Positions 7,744-16,059 of a stretch of 64,000 nt of DNA are shown here, one piece after another. The notes beneath the pieces are model-generated. The model was not told where the DNA came from, searched no databases, and saw nothing but the letters and a program-made list of their open reading frames with translations. A program made the translations under genes and the position numbers. Position 1 is the stretch's first letter; each line of letters starts with the position of its first letter. Source of the DNA: Actinopolyspora lacussalsi (GTDB lineage Bacteria > Actinomycetota > Actinomycetes > Mycobacteriales > Pseudonocardiaceae); the NCBI GenBank assembly GCA_030803735.1, contig JAURUC010000001.1, positions 3,303,501 through 3,367,500 of the forward strand, written 5' to 3'.

Positions 7744-7938
7744 ATGCCACCGCAGCACCCCCAGGGCTGGCGCAAAGCCAGCTACAGCGGACAAGACACC
7801 AACTGCGTCGAAGTCGGCCGCACGCACGAAGGCGCGGCAGTACGCGACACCAAGGACCGCGCGGCCGGATACTTCACCACCACCGGCCAGCAGTGGGACA
7901 CGTTCATCAACGCGGTGAAAACCAACCGCTTCGACTGA
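7744..7938 (+). CDS. Second DUF397 protein (duplicated copy)
   Basis: A 64-residue DUF397 protein. From the CVEVGRTHEGAAVRD segment onward it is identical in sequence to the first DUF397 protein apart from Ile/Val, whereas the first 20 residues differ (WRKASYSGQDTN). A GGAGAAAA site precedes the ATG. Unlike the first copy it has no XRE/DUF5753 gene directly upstream. The matching part is one end of a duplicated block that also carries the terminator and a CRISPR repeat. Confidence 0.88.
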   Translation: MPPQHPQGWRKASYSGQDTNCVEVGRTHEGAAVRDTKDRAAGYFTTTGQQWDTFINAVKTNRFD

Positions 7939-7957
7939 ACCCCAGCGAACGAACACA

Positions 7958-7990
7958 GCGCCTCCGGAACAGCACTCCGGAGGCGCTTTT
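7958..7990 (+). terminator. Rho-independent terminator, duplicate copy
   Basis: Same 11-bp stem, 7-base loop and T run as the terminator at 6341-6373, at the same distance from the DUF397 stop. Confidence 0.88.
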
Positions 7991-7994
7991 GCTA

Positions 7995-8022
7995 TCCAAG
8001 TCCCCGCGTGCGCGGGGCCTAC
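7995..8022 (-). CRISPR. Solo CRISPR repeat (no spacer)
   Basis: One type I-E-like repeat with the intact core at 8001-8017. Its left end (TCCAAG) equals the degenerate distal repeat of the array at 6378, and its right end (CCTAC) and flank equal the leader-side repeat at 6621. It is therefore what recombination between the first and last repeats of an array would leave, or an array that never gained spacers. Confidence 0.8.
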
Positions 8023-8109
8023 ACTCACTGCGCTGGGATTCTAGCGCGGCGAAGGTGCTGTGAACACCACTCCGGCACACCTCATTGGACTGCCCACCGG
8101 GGGTCGTCA

Positions 8110-8123
8110 ATTTCTCGCGAAAT
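8110..8123. repeat. Solo dispersed palindrome
   Basis: ATTTCTCGCGAAAT in the convergent gap between the second DUF397 gene and the siderophore-interacting protein gene, followed by CGCCGCGCG as in the compound elements, but without their 24-bp repeats or hairpin. Confidence 0.75.
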
Positions 8124-8177
8124 CGCCGCGCGGGGAGGCGACAGCGGCGTGTCAGCGGCGGCGGCTCAGCAACGACC

Positions 8178-9203
8178 TCAGCAGCGGCCCTGGCGCCAGT
8201 AGCCCATGAACGCCACGGAACCGCGCGGCACGCCGTAGCCCTGCACGGTCATCCGGCGCAGCCGCTTGATGACACCGGCCTCACCGGCGAGCCAACCGTA
8301 GAGCTCCCCGCCGGCGATGTCGAGGCTCTCGTCGTAGGCCGGATCCTGGTGCTGACTACCCGGGATCTCCCAGAGCAGGTAGTTGTCGACGTCCACGTCC
8401 TCCAGCGCGGCGATCGCCTTGCTCGCGGCGGGGCAACCGTCCACCTTCGGCCCGGCGCACAGTTCCCCCAGCGCGGTTTCGAGCGCCTGCTCCAACAGCT
8501 CACCGTGCTCGCTGCCCGCGATGTCGCGCGGCAGCCACCGGATCTCGACCCCGCTCGGAACGTGGTCCCAGGCCTGGATGTCGGCCTCGCTGGGCACCTC
8601 CAGGCAGGCTATCCCCCGCGACTCGGCGGGCAGTGATTCCAGGATGGCCGCCACCGCCGGGATCGCGGTCTCGTCCCCCGCCAGCAGCAGCCGCCGCGCG
8701 GTCGCGGGCGGGCACCACTCGCAGCCCCACATCCTGCCGGAACCGGGACGGTCGGGACCGAGGATCGCCACCCGGTCGCCGATTCGGGCGCCGCTCGCCC
8801 AGGCGGAGGCCGGTCCGCTGGCCTCCTCACCGGAACCGTGCAGCACGAAGTCGATGTCCATCTCCGCGCGCTCGGGGCGGAACGACCGAACCGTGTAGGT
8901 CCGCATGGTCGGCCGGATCTCCTCCGGCATGGCCTGCCAGGTCGGGTACCAGTCGTGGCCGTCCGGCACGTCGGCCACCGTCCGGCCCGGACGGGGCAGC
9001 ATCAGCTTGATGCGCTGGTCGACGCCACCGGCCCCGAAGGAGCGCAGTCCCTCACCCGAGAAGGTGAGCCGCACGAAATTGGGGCTCAGCCGCTGCTTAC
9101 CGGCCACCTCGACGGTGTAGACCCGGGACTCGGGTCTGGCGGTCGTTTCGGATCGTGTGCTCGCGGGCGCCGCGGCACTTACCGTCCCGGTAGCAGTGGC
9201 CAT
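8178..9203 (-). CDS. Siderophore-interacting FAD-binding reductase
   Basis: A 341-residue member of the siderophore-interacting protein (ViuB/SIP) family, cytosolic flavoproteins that reduce ferric siderophores to release iron. The N-terminal FAD-binding barrel carries RTYTVRSFRPE (about residue 105), which is the flavin-contact motif of the family, and GDRVAILGP. The NAD(P)H domain has LAGDETAIPAV and the family's C-terminal YWRQG. The second in-frame ATG is chosen because GGGAGGA lies five bases before it. Two iron boxes lie upstream, so it should be repressed by an IdeR/DmdR regulator when iron is sufficient. No siderophore biosynthesis genes are adjacent. Confidence 0.93.
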   Translation of the reverse strand: MATATGTVSAAAPASTRSETTARPESRVYTVEVAGKQRLSPNFVRLTFSGEGLRSFGAGGVDQRIKLMLPRPGRTVADVPDGHDWYPTWQAMPEEIRPTMRTYTVRSFRPERAEMDIDFVLHGSGEEASGPASAWASGARIGDRVAILGPDRPGSGRMWGCEWCPPATARRLLLAGDETAIPAVAAILESLPAESRGIACLEVPSEADIQAWDHVPSGVEIRWLPRDIAGSEHGELLEQALETALGELCAGPKVDGCPAASKAIAALEDVDVDNYLLWEIPGSQHQDPAYDESLDIAGGELYGWLAGEAGVIKRLRRMTVQGYGVPRGSVAFMGYWRQGRC

Positions 9204-9238
9204 ACCGTTCCTCCCAATCACGAGATACGGTGCTTCGG

Positions 9239-9278
9239 TGAGGCTAGCCTACGCTTCTACGGTAAGGTTAGCCTACAC
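9239..9278 (-). promoter_or_regulatory. Two IdeR/DtxR-type iron boxes
   Basis: TGAGGCTAGCCTACGC (9239-9254) and GTAAGGTTAGCCTACAC (9262-9278) resemble the DtxR/IdeR consensus TTAGGTTAGSCTAACCTAA, each keeping the AGGYTAGCCT centre. They lie 36-75 bases before the start of the siderophore-interacting protein gene. Iron regulation is inferred from this match and the gene's role. Confidence 0.75.
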
Positions 9279-9467
9279 TCAGCCAGTTGACGACAGGTGA
9301 TCGAGTGTGTCGCACGACACATCTCGAAAGCACCACCCCGGCAGCGGAACGAGCCGCACCACGTTCGCCCCCGGAACGGGGACGGGCACCCCGGAACCGC
9401 GACGGACCCGGCCGCGTCCCAACCGTCGAGGCCCACCGACGAGAACCAACCGCACGGGAGCGCCCTG

Positions 9468-10163
9468 ATGTACGTGGAGGACACCGGTTCGGGAGACGGC
9501 GACATCCGGATCGAGATCGCCGATACCGAGTACACCGCCGAGGCCAACTACGACCTGAACGACGACGGCGTGGACGAGACCGTCGCGGTGCTGACCGACG
9601 ACGGCTTCCTCACCTACACCGACTCGGACGCCGACGGCGAGGCCGACGTGATGCGCGGCATCGACGAGCGGGGCAACGTGGTCGAGCAGGCACGCTACGA
9701 CGAGGCGACGGGCGAGTGGACCCGTGAGAACCCCGACGACTCGCCGGTCCGCGAGCGCGACGGCGGGGGCGAGGGCCGATCGATGGTCGTGGACACCCCG
9801 CAGGGGGACCGCGAGGTCGGCCCGCCCACCGAGGACACCAACAACGACGGCAGGGCGGACACCGCGATCGTCGACACCGAGCACGGCCAGATGATGGTCA
9901 CCGATGCCGACGGGGACGGCTCCGCCGACCAGATGGTCGAGATCAGCGACTCCGGCGAGGTGACCGTCGCCAAGCACACCGGCGACGGGGAGTGGACCGT
10001 GGTCGAGCAGGGCCGGGTCGACGGCCAGGGACAGCAGGCGGGGCAGCAGCGCTCCTTCGAGGTCAGCGGCACCGAGGACTGGCTGTGGAACGGCGAGGAA
10101 CGGGAGGGAGCCGGCCGCGGTGACGCGAGCACCGATCCGGGCGACGACTCGTTCTGGGCCTGA
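9468..10163 (+). CDS. DUF6802-like acidic repeat protein
   Basis: A 231-residue strongly acidic protein with four EF-hand/dockerin-like loops: DLNDDGVDE and DSDADGEAD (about residues 25-55), DTNNDGRAD and DADGDGSAD (about 125-160). This alternation matches actinomycete DUF6802 proteins and suggests calcium binding. No signal peptide is visible. The ATG follows CGGGAG; an upstream extension of the frame has no such site and a different composition. Its neighbours give no functional hint. Confidence 0.78.
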   Translation: MYVEDTGSGDGDIRIEIADTEYTAEANYDLNDDGVDETVAVLTDDGFLTYTDSDADGEADVMRGIDERGNVVEQARYDEATGEWTRENPDDSPVRERDGGGEGRSMVVDTPQGDREVGPPTEDTNNDGRADTAIVDTEHGQMMVTDADGDGSADQMVEISDSGEVTVAKHTGDGEWTVVEQGRVDGQGQQAGQQRSFEVSGTEDWLWNGEEREGAGRGDASTDPGDDSFWA

Positions 10164-10275
10164 GGCGCACGCAGCGCGGAATGCGCCCCGGATTACCCGA
10201 AGCGGAACCCGAAGCCAATAACACGAATGGCGGCAATTCGGATCGAAATGTGTTCCGGAACACATCCGATTTCCG

Positions 10276-10315
10276 CGGGCTCGCTCGTGAATAATCATCC
10301 GAACGAGCGAGTCCG
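10276..10315 (+). terminator. Hairpin downstream of DUF6802 gene
   Basis: A 13-bp stem with one G-T wobble (10276-10288 with 10303-10315) and a 14-base loop, 112 bases after the DUF6802 stop and without a T tract. It may be a terminator or mRNA end. The rest of the 10164-10595 gap is less GC-rich and must contain the pckG promoter; nothing else is recognised. Confidence 0.5.
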
Positions 10316-10595
10316 CGAGGTTCGACGACGGAAAACATCGATCCAGCACCCCTCGAAACAGACGGATTTCCGCGACACCCCGTCATCTGAATCGATTCCC
10401 TTATCGTTCCTGTGAGGGAAGTGACAGGGCTGATCTCCGCCAACCCCGGCACCTCCGGTTAGCCTCGGTGCATCCCCAAATGCAGCTCCGTCCGGATTTC
10501 CGGGCGGAGCGAAGCATTTTTGAAAGCTCCGCCGGCCACGCGTCGGCGGGAGGAGAGAATCCGGGCTGTGGCGCCCAGTCAGGAGACACGACGCG

Positions 10596-12425
10596 ATGAC
10601 CGCTCTGACCATCCCCGGTCTCGACCAGGCACCCGTGAATCACGAACGCCTGCTGTCCTGGGTACGTGAGGTAGCGGAGCTGACCACGCCCGAGCAGGTC
10701 GTATGGTGCGACGGATCGCAGCAGGAATGGGAACGGCTGACCAACCGACTGGTCGAGGCCGGCACCTTCAAGCGTCTGGACGAGTCGAAGAAGCCCGAGT
10801 CGTTCTGGACGGCCTCCGATCCCACCGACGTCGCCCGGGTCGAGGAGCGGACTTTCATCTGCTCCCGGGAGAAGAAGGACGCCGGGGTCACCAACAACTG
10901 GATGGACCCCGACCAGATGAAGGCCACCATGACCGAGCTCTACCGGGGCTGCATGCGTGGTCGCACGATGTACGTCGTCCCGTTCTGCATGGGGCCGGTG
11001 GAGGCCGAGCCGCCCAGGCTCGGCGTGGAGATCACCGACTCCGAGTACGTCGTGGTGTCCATGCACATCATGACCCGCATGGGTGACCGCGTGCTGGAGC
11101 GGTTCTCCGAGAGCGAGGACGTGGAGTTCGTGCCCGCACTGCACTCGGTGGGTGCGCCGCTCGAACCCGGCCAGGAGGACTCCGCCTGGCCGTGCAACGA
11201 GATCAAGTACATCACGCACTTCCCCGAGGAGCGGCTGATCTGGAGCTTCGGCTCCGGCTACGGGGGCAACGCGCTGCTGGGCAAGAAGTGCTACTCGCTG
11301 CGCATCGCCTCCGCGATGGCCCGTGACGAGGGCTGGCTCGCCGAGCACATGCTGATCCTGAAGCTGATCTCGCCCGAGAACAAGGTCTACTACGTGGCAG
11401 CGGCCTTCCCCTCGGCGTGTGGCAAGACCAACCTGGCGATGCTGGAGCCGACCATCCCGGGCTGGCGCGTGGAGACCCTCGGCGACGACATCGCCTGGAT
11501 GCGGTTCGGCGAGGACGGCAGGCTCTACGCGGTCAACCCGGAGGCGGGCTTCTTCGGGGTCGCGCCGGGCACCAACTGGAAGACCAACCCGAACGCGATG
11601 CGCACCATCGAGCGGGGCAACTCCATCTTCACCAACGTCGCGCTGACCGACGACGACGACGTGTGGTGGGAGGAGATGGAGGACCAGCCGCAGCACCTGA
11701 CCGACTGGAAGCGGCAGGACTGGACGCCCGACTCGGACGAGAAGGCCGCCCACCCGAACTCCCGCTACTGCACGCCGATGTCGCAGTGCCCGATCCTGGC
11801 GCCCGAGTGGGACGACCCGCAGGGCGTGCCGATCTCGGCGATCCTGTTCGGCGGCAGGCGCAAGACCACGATCCCGCTGGTCAACGAGGCCTTCGACTGG
11901 CAGCACGGTGTCTTCATGGGCGCCACGCTGTCCTCGGAGAAGACGGCCGCCGCGGCGGGCAAGGTCGGCGAGGTGCGCCGCGATCCGATGGCGATGCTGC
12001 CGTTCATCGGCTACAACGTCGGCGACTACTTCCAGCACTGGGTGAACATGGGCAAGGAGGCCGACGCCTCCAAGATGCCCAGCATCTACTACGTCAACTG
12101 GTTCCGCAGGGACCCCTCGGGCAAGAAGATCGTCTGGCCCGGGTTCGGCGAGAACTGCCGGGTGCTGAAGTGGATCGTGGACCGGCTGGAGGGCAACGTC
12201 GCCGCCGACGAGACCGCCATCGGCCGGGTGCCCACCGCGGACCAGCTCGACCTCGGCGGGCTCGACGCCACCCGGGAGGAGATCGACCAGTCCCTCGAGG
12301 TGAGCCTGCCGGAGTGGCGCGAGGAGCTGCCGCTGATCGAGGAGTGGTTCGACACGATCGGCGACGACCTCCCCACCTCGATGCGCGACGAGCTGGAGGC
12401 GCTCAAGCAGCGCATCGGTGAGTGA
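10596..12425 (+). CDS. pckG: GTP-dependent phosphoenolpyruvate carboxykinase
   Basis: A 609-residue GTP-type PEPCK, full family length. It catalyses oxaloacetate + GTP to PEP + CO2 + GDP and starts gluconeogenesis in the cytosol. Key motifs are present: FPSACGKTN (271-279, the P-loop with the reactive cysteine), [10 protein letters not shown] (the metal/kinase-2 region), the substrate-binding [18 protein letters not shown] segment in two parts near 110-130, and [10 protein letters not shown]. Isolated gene with its own terminator hairpin downstream. Actinomycetes use this enzyme rather than the ATP form. Confidence 0.98.
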   Translation: MTALTIPGLDQAPVNHERLLSWVREVAELTTPEQVVWCDGSQQEWERLTNRLVEAGTFKRLDESKKPESFWTASDPTDVARVEERTFICSREKKDAGVTNNWMDPDQMKATMTELYRGCMRGRTMYVVPFCMGPVEAEPPRLGVEITDSEYVVVSMHIMTRMGDRVLERFSESEDVEFVPALHSVGAPLEPGQEDSAWPCNEIKYITHFPEERLIWSFGSGYGGNALLGKKCYSLRIASAMARDEGWLAEHMLILKLISPENKVYYVAAAFPSACGKTNLAMLEPTIPGWRVETLGDDIAWMRFGEDGRLYAVNPEAGFFGVAPGTNWKTNPNAMRTIERGNSIFTNVALTDDDDVWWEEMEDQPQHLTDWKRQDWTPDSDEKAAHPNSRYCTPMSQCPILAPEWDDPQGVPISAILFGGRRKTTIPLVNEAFDWQHGVFMGATLSSEKTAAAAGKVGEVRRDPMAMLPFIGYNVGDYFQHWVNMGKEADASKMPSIYYVNWFRRDPSGKKIVWPGFGENCRVLKWIVDRLEGNVAADETAIGRVPTADQLDLGGLDATREEIDQSLEVSLPEWREELPLIEEWFDTIGDDLPTSMRDELEALKQRIGE

Positions 12426-12453
12426 CGCTACGACGACGTCTCGCGAATCCGAG

Positions 12454-12490
12454 GGGTGTCGAGATTCCGTTCTCCGGAATGTCGACACCC
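12454..12490 (+). terminator. Terminator hairpin after pckG
   Basis: A stem of GGGTGTCGA (12454-12462) with TCGACACCC (12482-12490), continued by an inner ATTCCG/CGGAAT stem, 29 bases after pckG. The remaining 12491-12816 contains no gene I can support; it should hold the promoter of the small membrane-protein gene. Confidence 0.75.
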
Positions 12491-12816
12491 TTCGGGTCAC
12501 TCAGCGCATTGCGCGAATCGCTTTCATTCGAAAAACGCCCCCGAAAGCGTGATTCGACACGCTCCGGTAAATGCATCGAAAACCCTCGATCGTGGGTAAT
12601 CACGGATATTTTCGCGAACCCACGGCCGAACGGAACGCACCGAAGCGGCCACGAGCGGCACAAACTCCGGTGCGCGATCCCTCCATCCGTTCGCACTGCG
12701 TAGGAACACTCAGGGTCACTCGCGTAGGAATTGATTGGCCGGAACCGGACAAACCGGTGCACACTCGGACACGTCCGAGGAAAACCGGAAAGCCTGCACA
12801 CCCCGGGAGGTGTGTC

Positions 12817-13101
12817 ATGGTAGATCTGGCGATGATCGCACTGGTCCTGGTCGCGCTGCTGGCCGTGTGGCTGTTCCTGCGGGGAGCCGACAGCGTGGGC
12901 AGTCGCCGGGGCGCCGGGTTCGCCCGTTACCGCGGCCGCGTCGGACCCTCACCACCGAACCACCCGACCGCCACCGACGGGGAACGCTCCGAGGACTCGT
13001 ACGGCACGGCCGGGCGCGGCGGCGTCCCGCACGGACCGGGGGCGTATCGCTCGATGCTGTCGCTGCGCAGGAAGCGGGCCGAGAACCCCGACGGCGACTG
13101 A
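12817..13101 (+). CDS. Small single-pass membrane protein
   Basis: A 94-residue protein: one N-terminal transmembrane helix (about 4-22) and a basic, Gly/Ser/Pro-rich cytoplasmic tail. GGGAGG lies six bases before the ATG. No family recognised. It converges with the amino-acid ABC transporter operon. Confidence 0.7.
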   Translation: MVDLAMIALVLVALLAVWLFLRGADSVGSRRGAGFARYRGRVGPSPPNHPTATDGERSEDSYGTAGRGGVPHGPGAYRSMLSLRRKRAENPDGD

Positions 13102-13143
13102 CCGAGAAAACCGAGCACACCGTGCTGTCCGCCCCGGGCCGTG

Positions 13144-13929
13144 CTATCCGTCCTGGGACTCCTCCGGTTCGACGGCCGAGGCCGCGTGCGTCGGGTTGAG
13201 CACCCGCGCCAGGAAGTTGCGGGTGCGCTCGCGTCGCGGATCGCCGATCACGTCGGCGGGCCTGCCCTGCTCGACGATGGCGCCGCCGTCCATGAACAGC
13301 ACCCGGTCGGCGACCTCGCGGGCGAACTGCATCTCGTGGGTGACAACCAGCATGGTCATCCCCTCGTTCGCCAGTCCGCGCATCACGTCCAGCACGTCGC
13401 CGACCAGCTCCGGGTCCAGCGCGGAGGTCGGCTCGTCGAACAGCATCACGTCCGGGTCCATCGACAGCGAGCGCGCGATGCCGGCCCGCTGCTGCTGGCC
13501 GCCGGACAGCTGGGCGGGGGTGGCGTTCTCCTTGTCGGCCAGCCCGACCCTGCGCAGGTTCTCGCGGGCGGTCTCCTCGGCCTTGGCCCGGTCGCGGCCG
13601 AGCACCTTGCGCTGCGCGACGGTGAGGTTGCGCAGCACCGAAAGGTGCGAGAACAGGTTGAACTGCTGGAAGACCATGCCGATGCGGGTGCGCGCCGCGT
13701 CGATGTCGGCGTCCGGGTCGGTGAGCTCGACCCCATCGACCACGATCCTGCCCGAGGTGGGTTGTTCGAGCAGGTTCACGCAGCGCAGCAAGGTGGACTT
13801 GCCGGAGCCGGAGGGGCCGATGACGCAGACCACCTCGCCCGCCTCGATCCGCTGATCCACCCCGCTGAGGACCTCCAGCTCGCCGAAGGACTTGCGCAGT
13901 TCGGAGATCTCGATCTTTACGTCACTCAT
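13144..13929 (-). CDS. Polar amino-acid ABC transporter, ATPase
   Basis: A 261-residue ABC ATPase of the GlnQ/polar amino-acid class, energising uptake through the permease encoded just before it. Walker A GPSGSGKS (38-45), signature LSGGQQQR, Walker [14 protein letters not shown] and the switch His in VVTHEM are all intact; [16 protein letters not shown] is typical of the glutamine/glutamate group. It is third in a binding protein-permease-ATPase operon with a 21-base gap to the permease and a good GGGAG site. Substrate cannot be fixed from sequence. Confidence 0.95.
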   Translation of the reverse strand: MSDVKIEISELRKSFGELEVLSGVDQRIEAGEVVCVIGPSGSGKSTLLRCVNLLEQPTSGRIVVDGVELTDPDADIDAARTRIGMVFQQFNLFSHLSVLRNLTVAQRKVLGRDRAKAEETARENLRRVGLADKENATPAQLSGGQQQRAGIARSLSMDPDVMLFDEPTSALDPELVGDVLDVMRGLANEGMTMLVVTHEMQFAREVADRVLFMDGGAIVEQGRPADVIGDPRRERTRNFLARVLNPTHAASAVEPEESQDG

Positions 13930-13950
13930 GTGAAGCTCCCTCGGCTGCCG

Positions 13951-14769
13951 TTACCGACCGTCGGGTCCGAACCTGCGTTCCAACCGCTGCTGCAGCACCG
14001 ACAGCGGGATGGTGATCAACAGATAGCACAGCCCGACCACCAGGATCGGGGTCATGCCGGGATGGGTAGTCATCGCGGCGCGGCCGAACTGGGTGAGTTC
14101 CTGCTGGGCGAGCGTGGCGCCGAGCACGAACGTCAGGGAGGAGTCCTTGGTCAGCAGGATCAGCTCGTTGGTCAGCGGCGGCAGGATGATGCGGAACGCC
14201 TGCGGGATGACGACGGTGACCGTCGCCCTGCCGTGCGACATTCCCAGCGAGCGGGCCGCCTCCAGCTGACCGTTGGGCACCGCCTTGATCCCCGCGCGGA
14301 TGGTCTCGGCCATGTAGGCCGAACCGACGATCCCCAACGCGATCATGACGGTGACGTTGCGGTTGAAGCTGACGTCGTTGAACGCGGTCGGGATGCCGAT
14401 CCCGACCGAGAGGAACACCAGCAGCGCGGGCAGGCCGCGGAAGAACTCGATGTAGGCGGCGGAGATCCAGCGGTAGGGCGCCACCGAGGACAGCCGCATC
14501 AACGCGAGCACCAGCGCCAGCCCCAGGCCCAACGCGAACCCCGAGGCGGTGTAAACGACGGTGTTGAGCAGCGCGGTGCTCAACACGGTGGGGAACAGCG
14601 CCCCGGCGACCTCGAGGTTGAACAGCTGCTCCTGGAGACGCCCCCAGTCGGCGAGCAGCGCGGCCACGATGACGACCGCGAGCAGTACCGCGTACTGCAC
14701 ACCGCGCCCGATTTTGGCGCGTTGGCGTTTACTCATCCCGCTGGTGGCGGGTCGGGATTGCACTGCCAT
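13951..14769 (-). CDS. Polar amino-acid ABC transporter, permease
   Basis: A 272-residue inner-membrane permease of the His/Glu/Gln/Arg/opine family with five or so hydrophobic helices. The EAA-like loop (EAARSLGMSHGRATVTVVIP, about 191-210) that docks the ATPase is clear, as is the family segment EFFRGLPALL-VFLSVG. TGGAG precedes the ATG. It acts as a homodimer unless another permease is encoded elsewhere. Confidence 0.95.
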   Translation of the reverse strand: MAVQSRPATSGMSKRQRAKIGRGVQYAVLLAVVIVAALLADWGRLQEQLFNLEVAGALFPTVLSTALLNTVVYTASGFALGLGLALVLALMRLSSVAPYRWISAAYIEFFRGLPALLVFLSVGIGIPTAFNDVSFNRNVTVMIALGIVGSAYMAETIRAGIKAVPNGQLEAARSLGMSHGRATVTVVIPQAFRIILPPLTNELILLTKDSSLTFVLGATLAQQELTQFGRAAMTTHPGMTPILVVGLCYLLITIPLSVLQQRLERRFGPDGR

Positions 14770-14876
14770 CGAGGCTCCAGGGCAGTCGGAACGGGACGGA
14801 CGCGGTCGGCGCCCGTCCCGCCACGTGCGAGATCATCGGGGAGGACCGGCGTGGTCGGTTCACCCGCCGGTACGAG

Positions 14877-15683
14877 TCACTTCTCGGACGGCGCGTGGCC
14901 GAACCACTTCTCGTACAGCCGGTCGTAGGTGCCGTCCTGCTTGGCCTCGGCCAGCACCTCGTTGATCTTGCTCTGCAGCTCGCCGTTGCCGGTCTTGACG
15001 CCGAAGCCGTAGTTCTCGCTGGTTTCGAGCTTCTTGGTGACCTCGAACTTCTGGTTCTGGTCCGCGAAGTCGATCAGCGCGAAGTCGTCGTTGATCACGG
15101 CGTCGATCTTGCCGGTGCGCATGTTCTGCAGCAGCAGGCCGAGGTCGGCGAACTGCTTGAGCGTGACGCCGTTCTTTTCGGCGCGCTCCTTGGCGTACTC
15201 CGCGCCGGTGGTGCCCTTCTGGTAGCCCAGCGTCTTGCCGTCGAGGGCGGCGAAGCTGTCGAGGCCGGAGCCCTCGGGGGCGAGCAGCGCCTGCGTGGCG
15301 TCGAAGTAAGGGTCGGAGAAGTCGAAGTTCTCGTCGCGGACGTCGGTGATCGTGATCGCGGCGGCGGCCACGTCGCAGTTACCCACGTTGAGAGCCTGGC
15401 CCGACTGGAGGGTGGTGAACGGTATGTTGGTGACCTGCTGCTCGACGCCGAGGTCCTCGGCGACCAGGTCGATCAGGTCGATGTCGAAACCGACGACCTC
15501 ACCGTCCTCGCGCGATTCGAACGGTTCGTAGGGCAGGTTGGTGCAGGTGGTCAGCTGTCCCTCGTTCACCAGCGGGACGCCCTTGGCCTCACCGCCACCA
15601 CCACCGCCACAGCCCGCTACTGCCGTCACCAGGGCGAACGCGGGTAACAGGGCCGCGGCCCGCAACGTTGTTCGAAGCGCCAC
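14877..15683 (-). CDS. Polar amino-acid ABC transporter, binding lipoprotein
   Basis: A 268-residue solute-binding protein (SBP family 3). It has a lipoprotein signal with lipobox VAGC (cysteine near residue 25) followed by a Gly run, then the bilobal domain: TCTNLPYEPFE, VGFDIDLIDLVAEDLG and the hinge segment with DVRDENFDFSDPYFDA. It captures the amino acid outside the membrane and starts the operon. The GTG start follows GGAGGAG. No transcriptional regulator adjoins. Confidence 0.95.
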   Translation of the reverse strand: MALRTTLRAAALLPAFALVTAVAGCGGGGGGEAKGVPLVNEGQLTTCTNLPYEPFESREDGEVVGFDIDLIDLVAEDLGVEQQVTNIPFTTLQSGQALNVGNCDVAAAAITITDVRDENFDFSDPYFDATQALLAPEGSGLDSFAALDGKTLGYQKGTTGAEYAKERAEKNGVTLKQFADLGLLLQNMRTGKIDAVINDDFALIDFADQNQKFEVTKKLETSENYGFGVKTGNGELQSKINEVLAEAKQDGTYDRLYEKWFGHAPSEK

Positions 15684-16059
15684 AGTGTCACTCCTCCTCG
15701 ACGGGAATCCGGATGCTGGGATCCTGCCATCATCCGGGGCCGTTACAAACAGCTTCGCGTGTTTCGATCACGTCAAATCCACTCGGAAGCGGGACAGCTA
15801 CATCGCGATCGATCACGCAACGCACACCCACCGCAGCCCCCACCGAGCCGGGAACCGGACGGGATCGAGCACAACGGCCGCGTAAGCGGAACACACGATA
15901 CCGTTACGCTGATCGGGTGAAGCATCGCGGGTCGGCGAGTATCACCAAGCGTGACCGGAAGATTTTCCCGCCGAACCGGTCGAGCAGCCGATCACCGACC
16001 CGCCGGTGGCCGACGCACGAACGGCCGAGCGCGCCACGGGCGGGTTCCTCGGCGAGCGA
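15684..16059. other. Intergenic region with ABC operon promoter
   Basis: About 375 bases without a convincing gene; frames here are short and unlike neighbouring coding composition. It carries the promoter for the leftward ABC operon and the end of the M20 peptidase transcript. No hairpin with a T run was seen. Confidence 0.4.

Larger units (their letters stand above)
7804..8089 (+). repeat. Second copy of DUF397-terminator-CRISPR repeat block
   Basis: 7804-8017 matches 6187-6400 without indels and with only two substitutions, covering the end of the DUF397 gene, the terminator and the left part of a CRISPR repeat. 8023-8089 then matches the flank after the last repeat of the array (6649-6715) with about ten differences. 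So the block is the same locus with the array reduced to one repeat. Confidence 0.88.

Noticed and set aside
10401..12500. A 699-codon open frame antisense to pckG
   Set aside because: Long antisense frames are expected in GC-rich genes; composition is His/Val/Leu/Arg-rich noise and the opposite strand encodes a complete PEP carboxykinase.
13141..14928. A 595-codon frame antisense to the ABC transporter genes
   Set aside because: Covers two well-identified genes on the other strand and has no domain or ribosome site.
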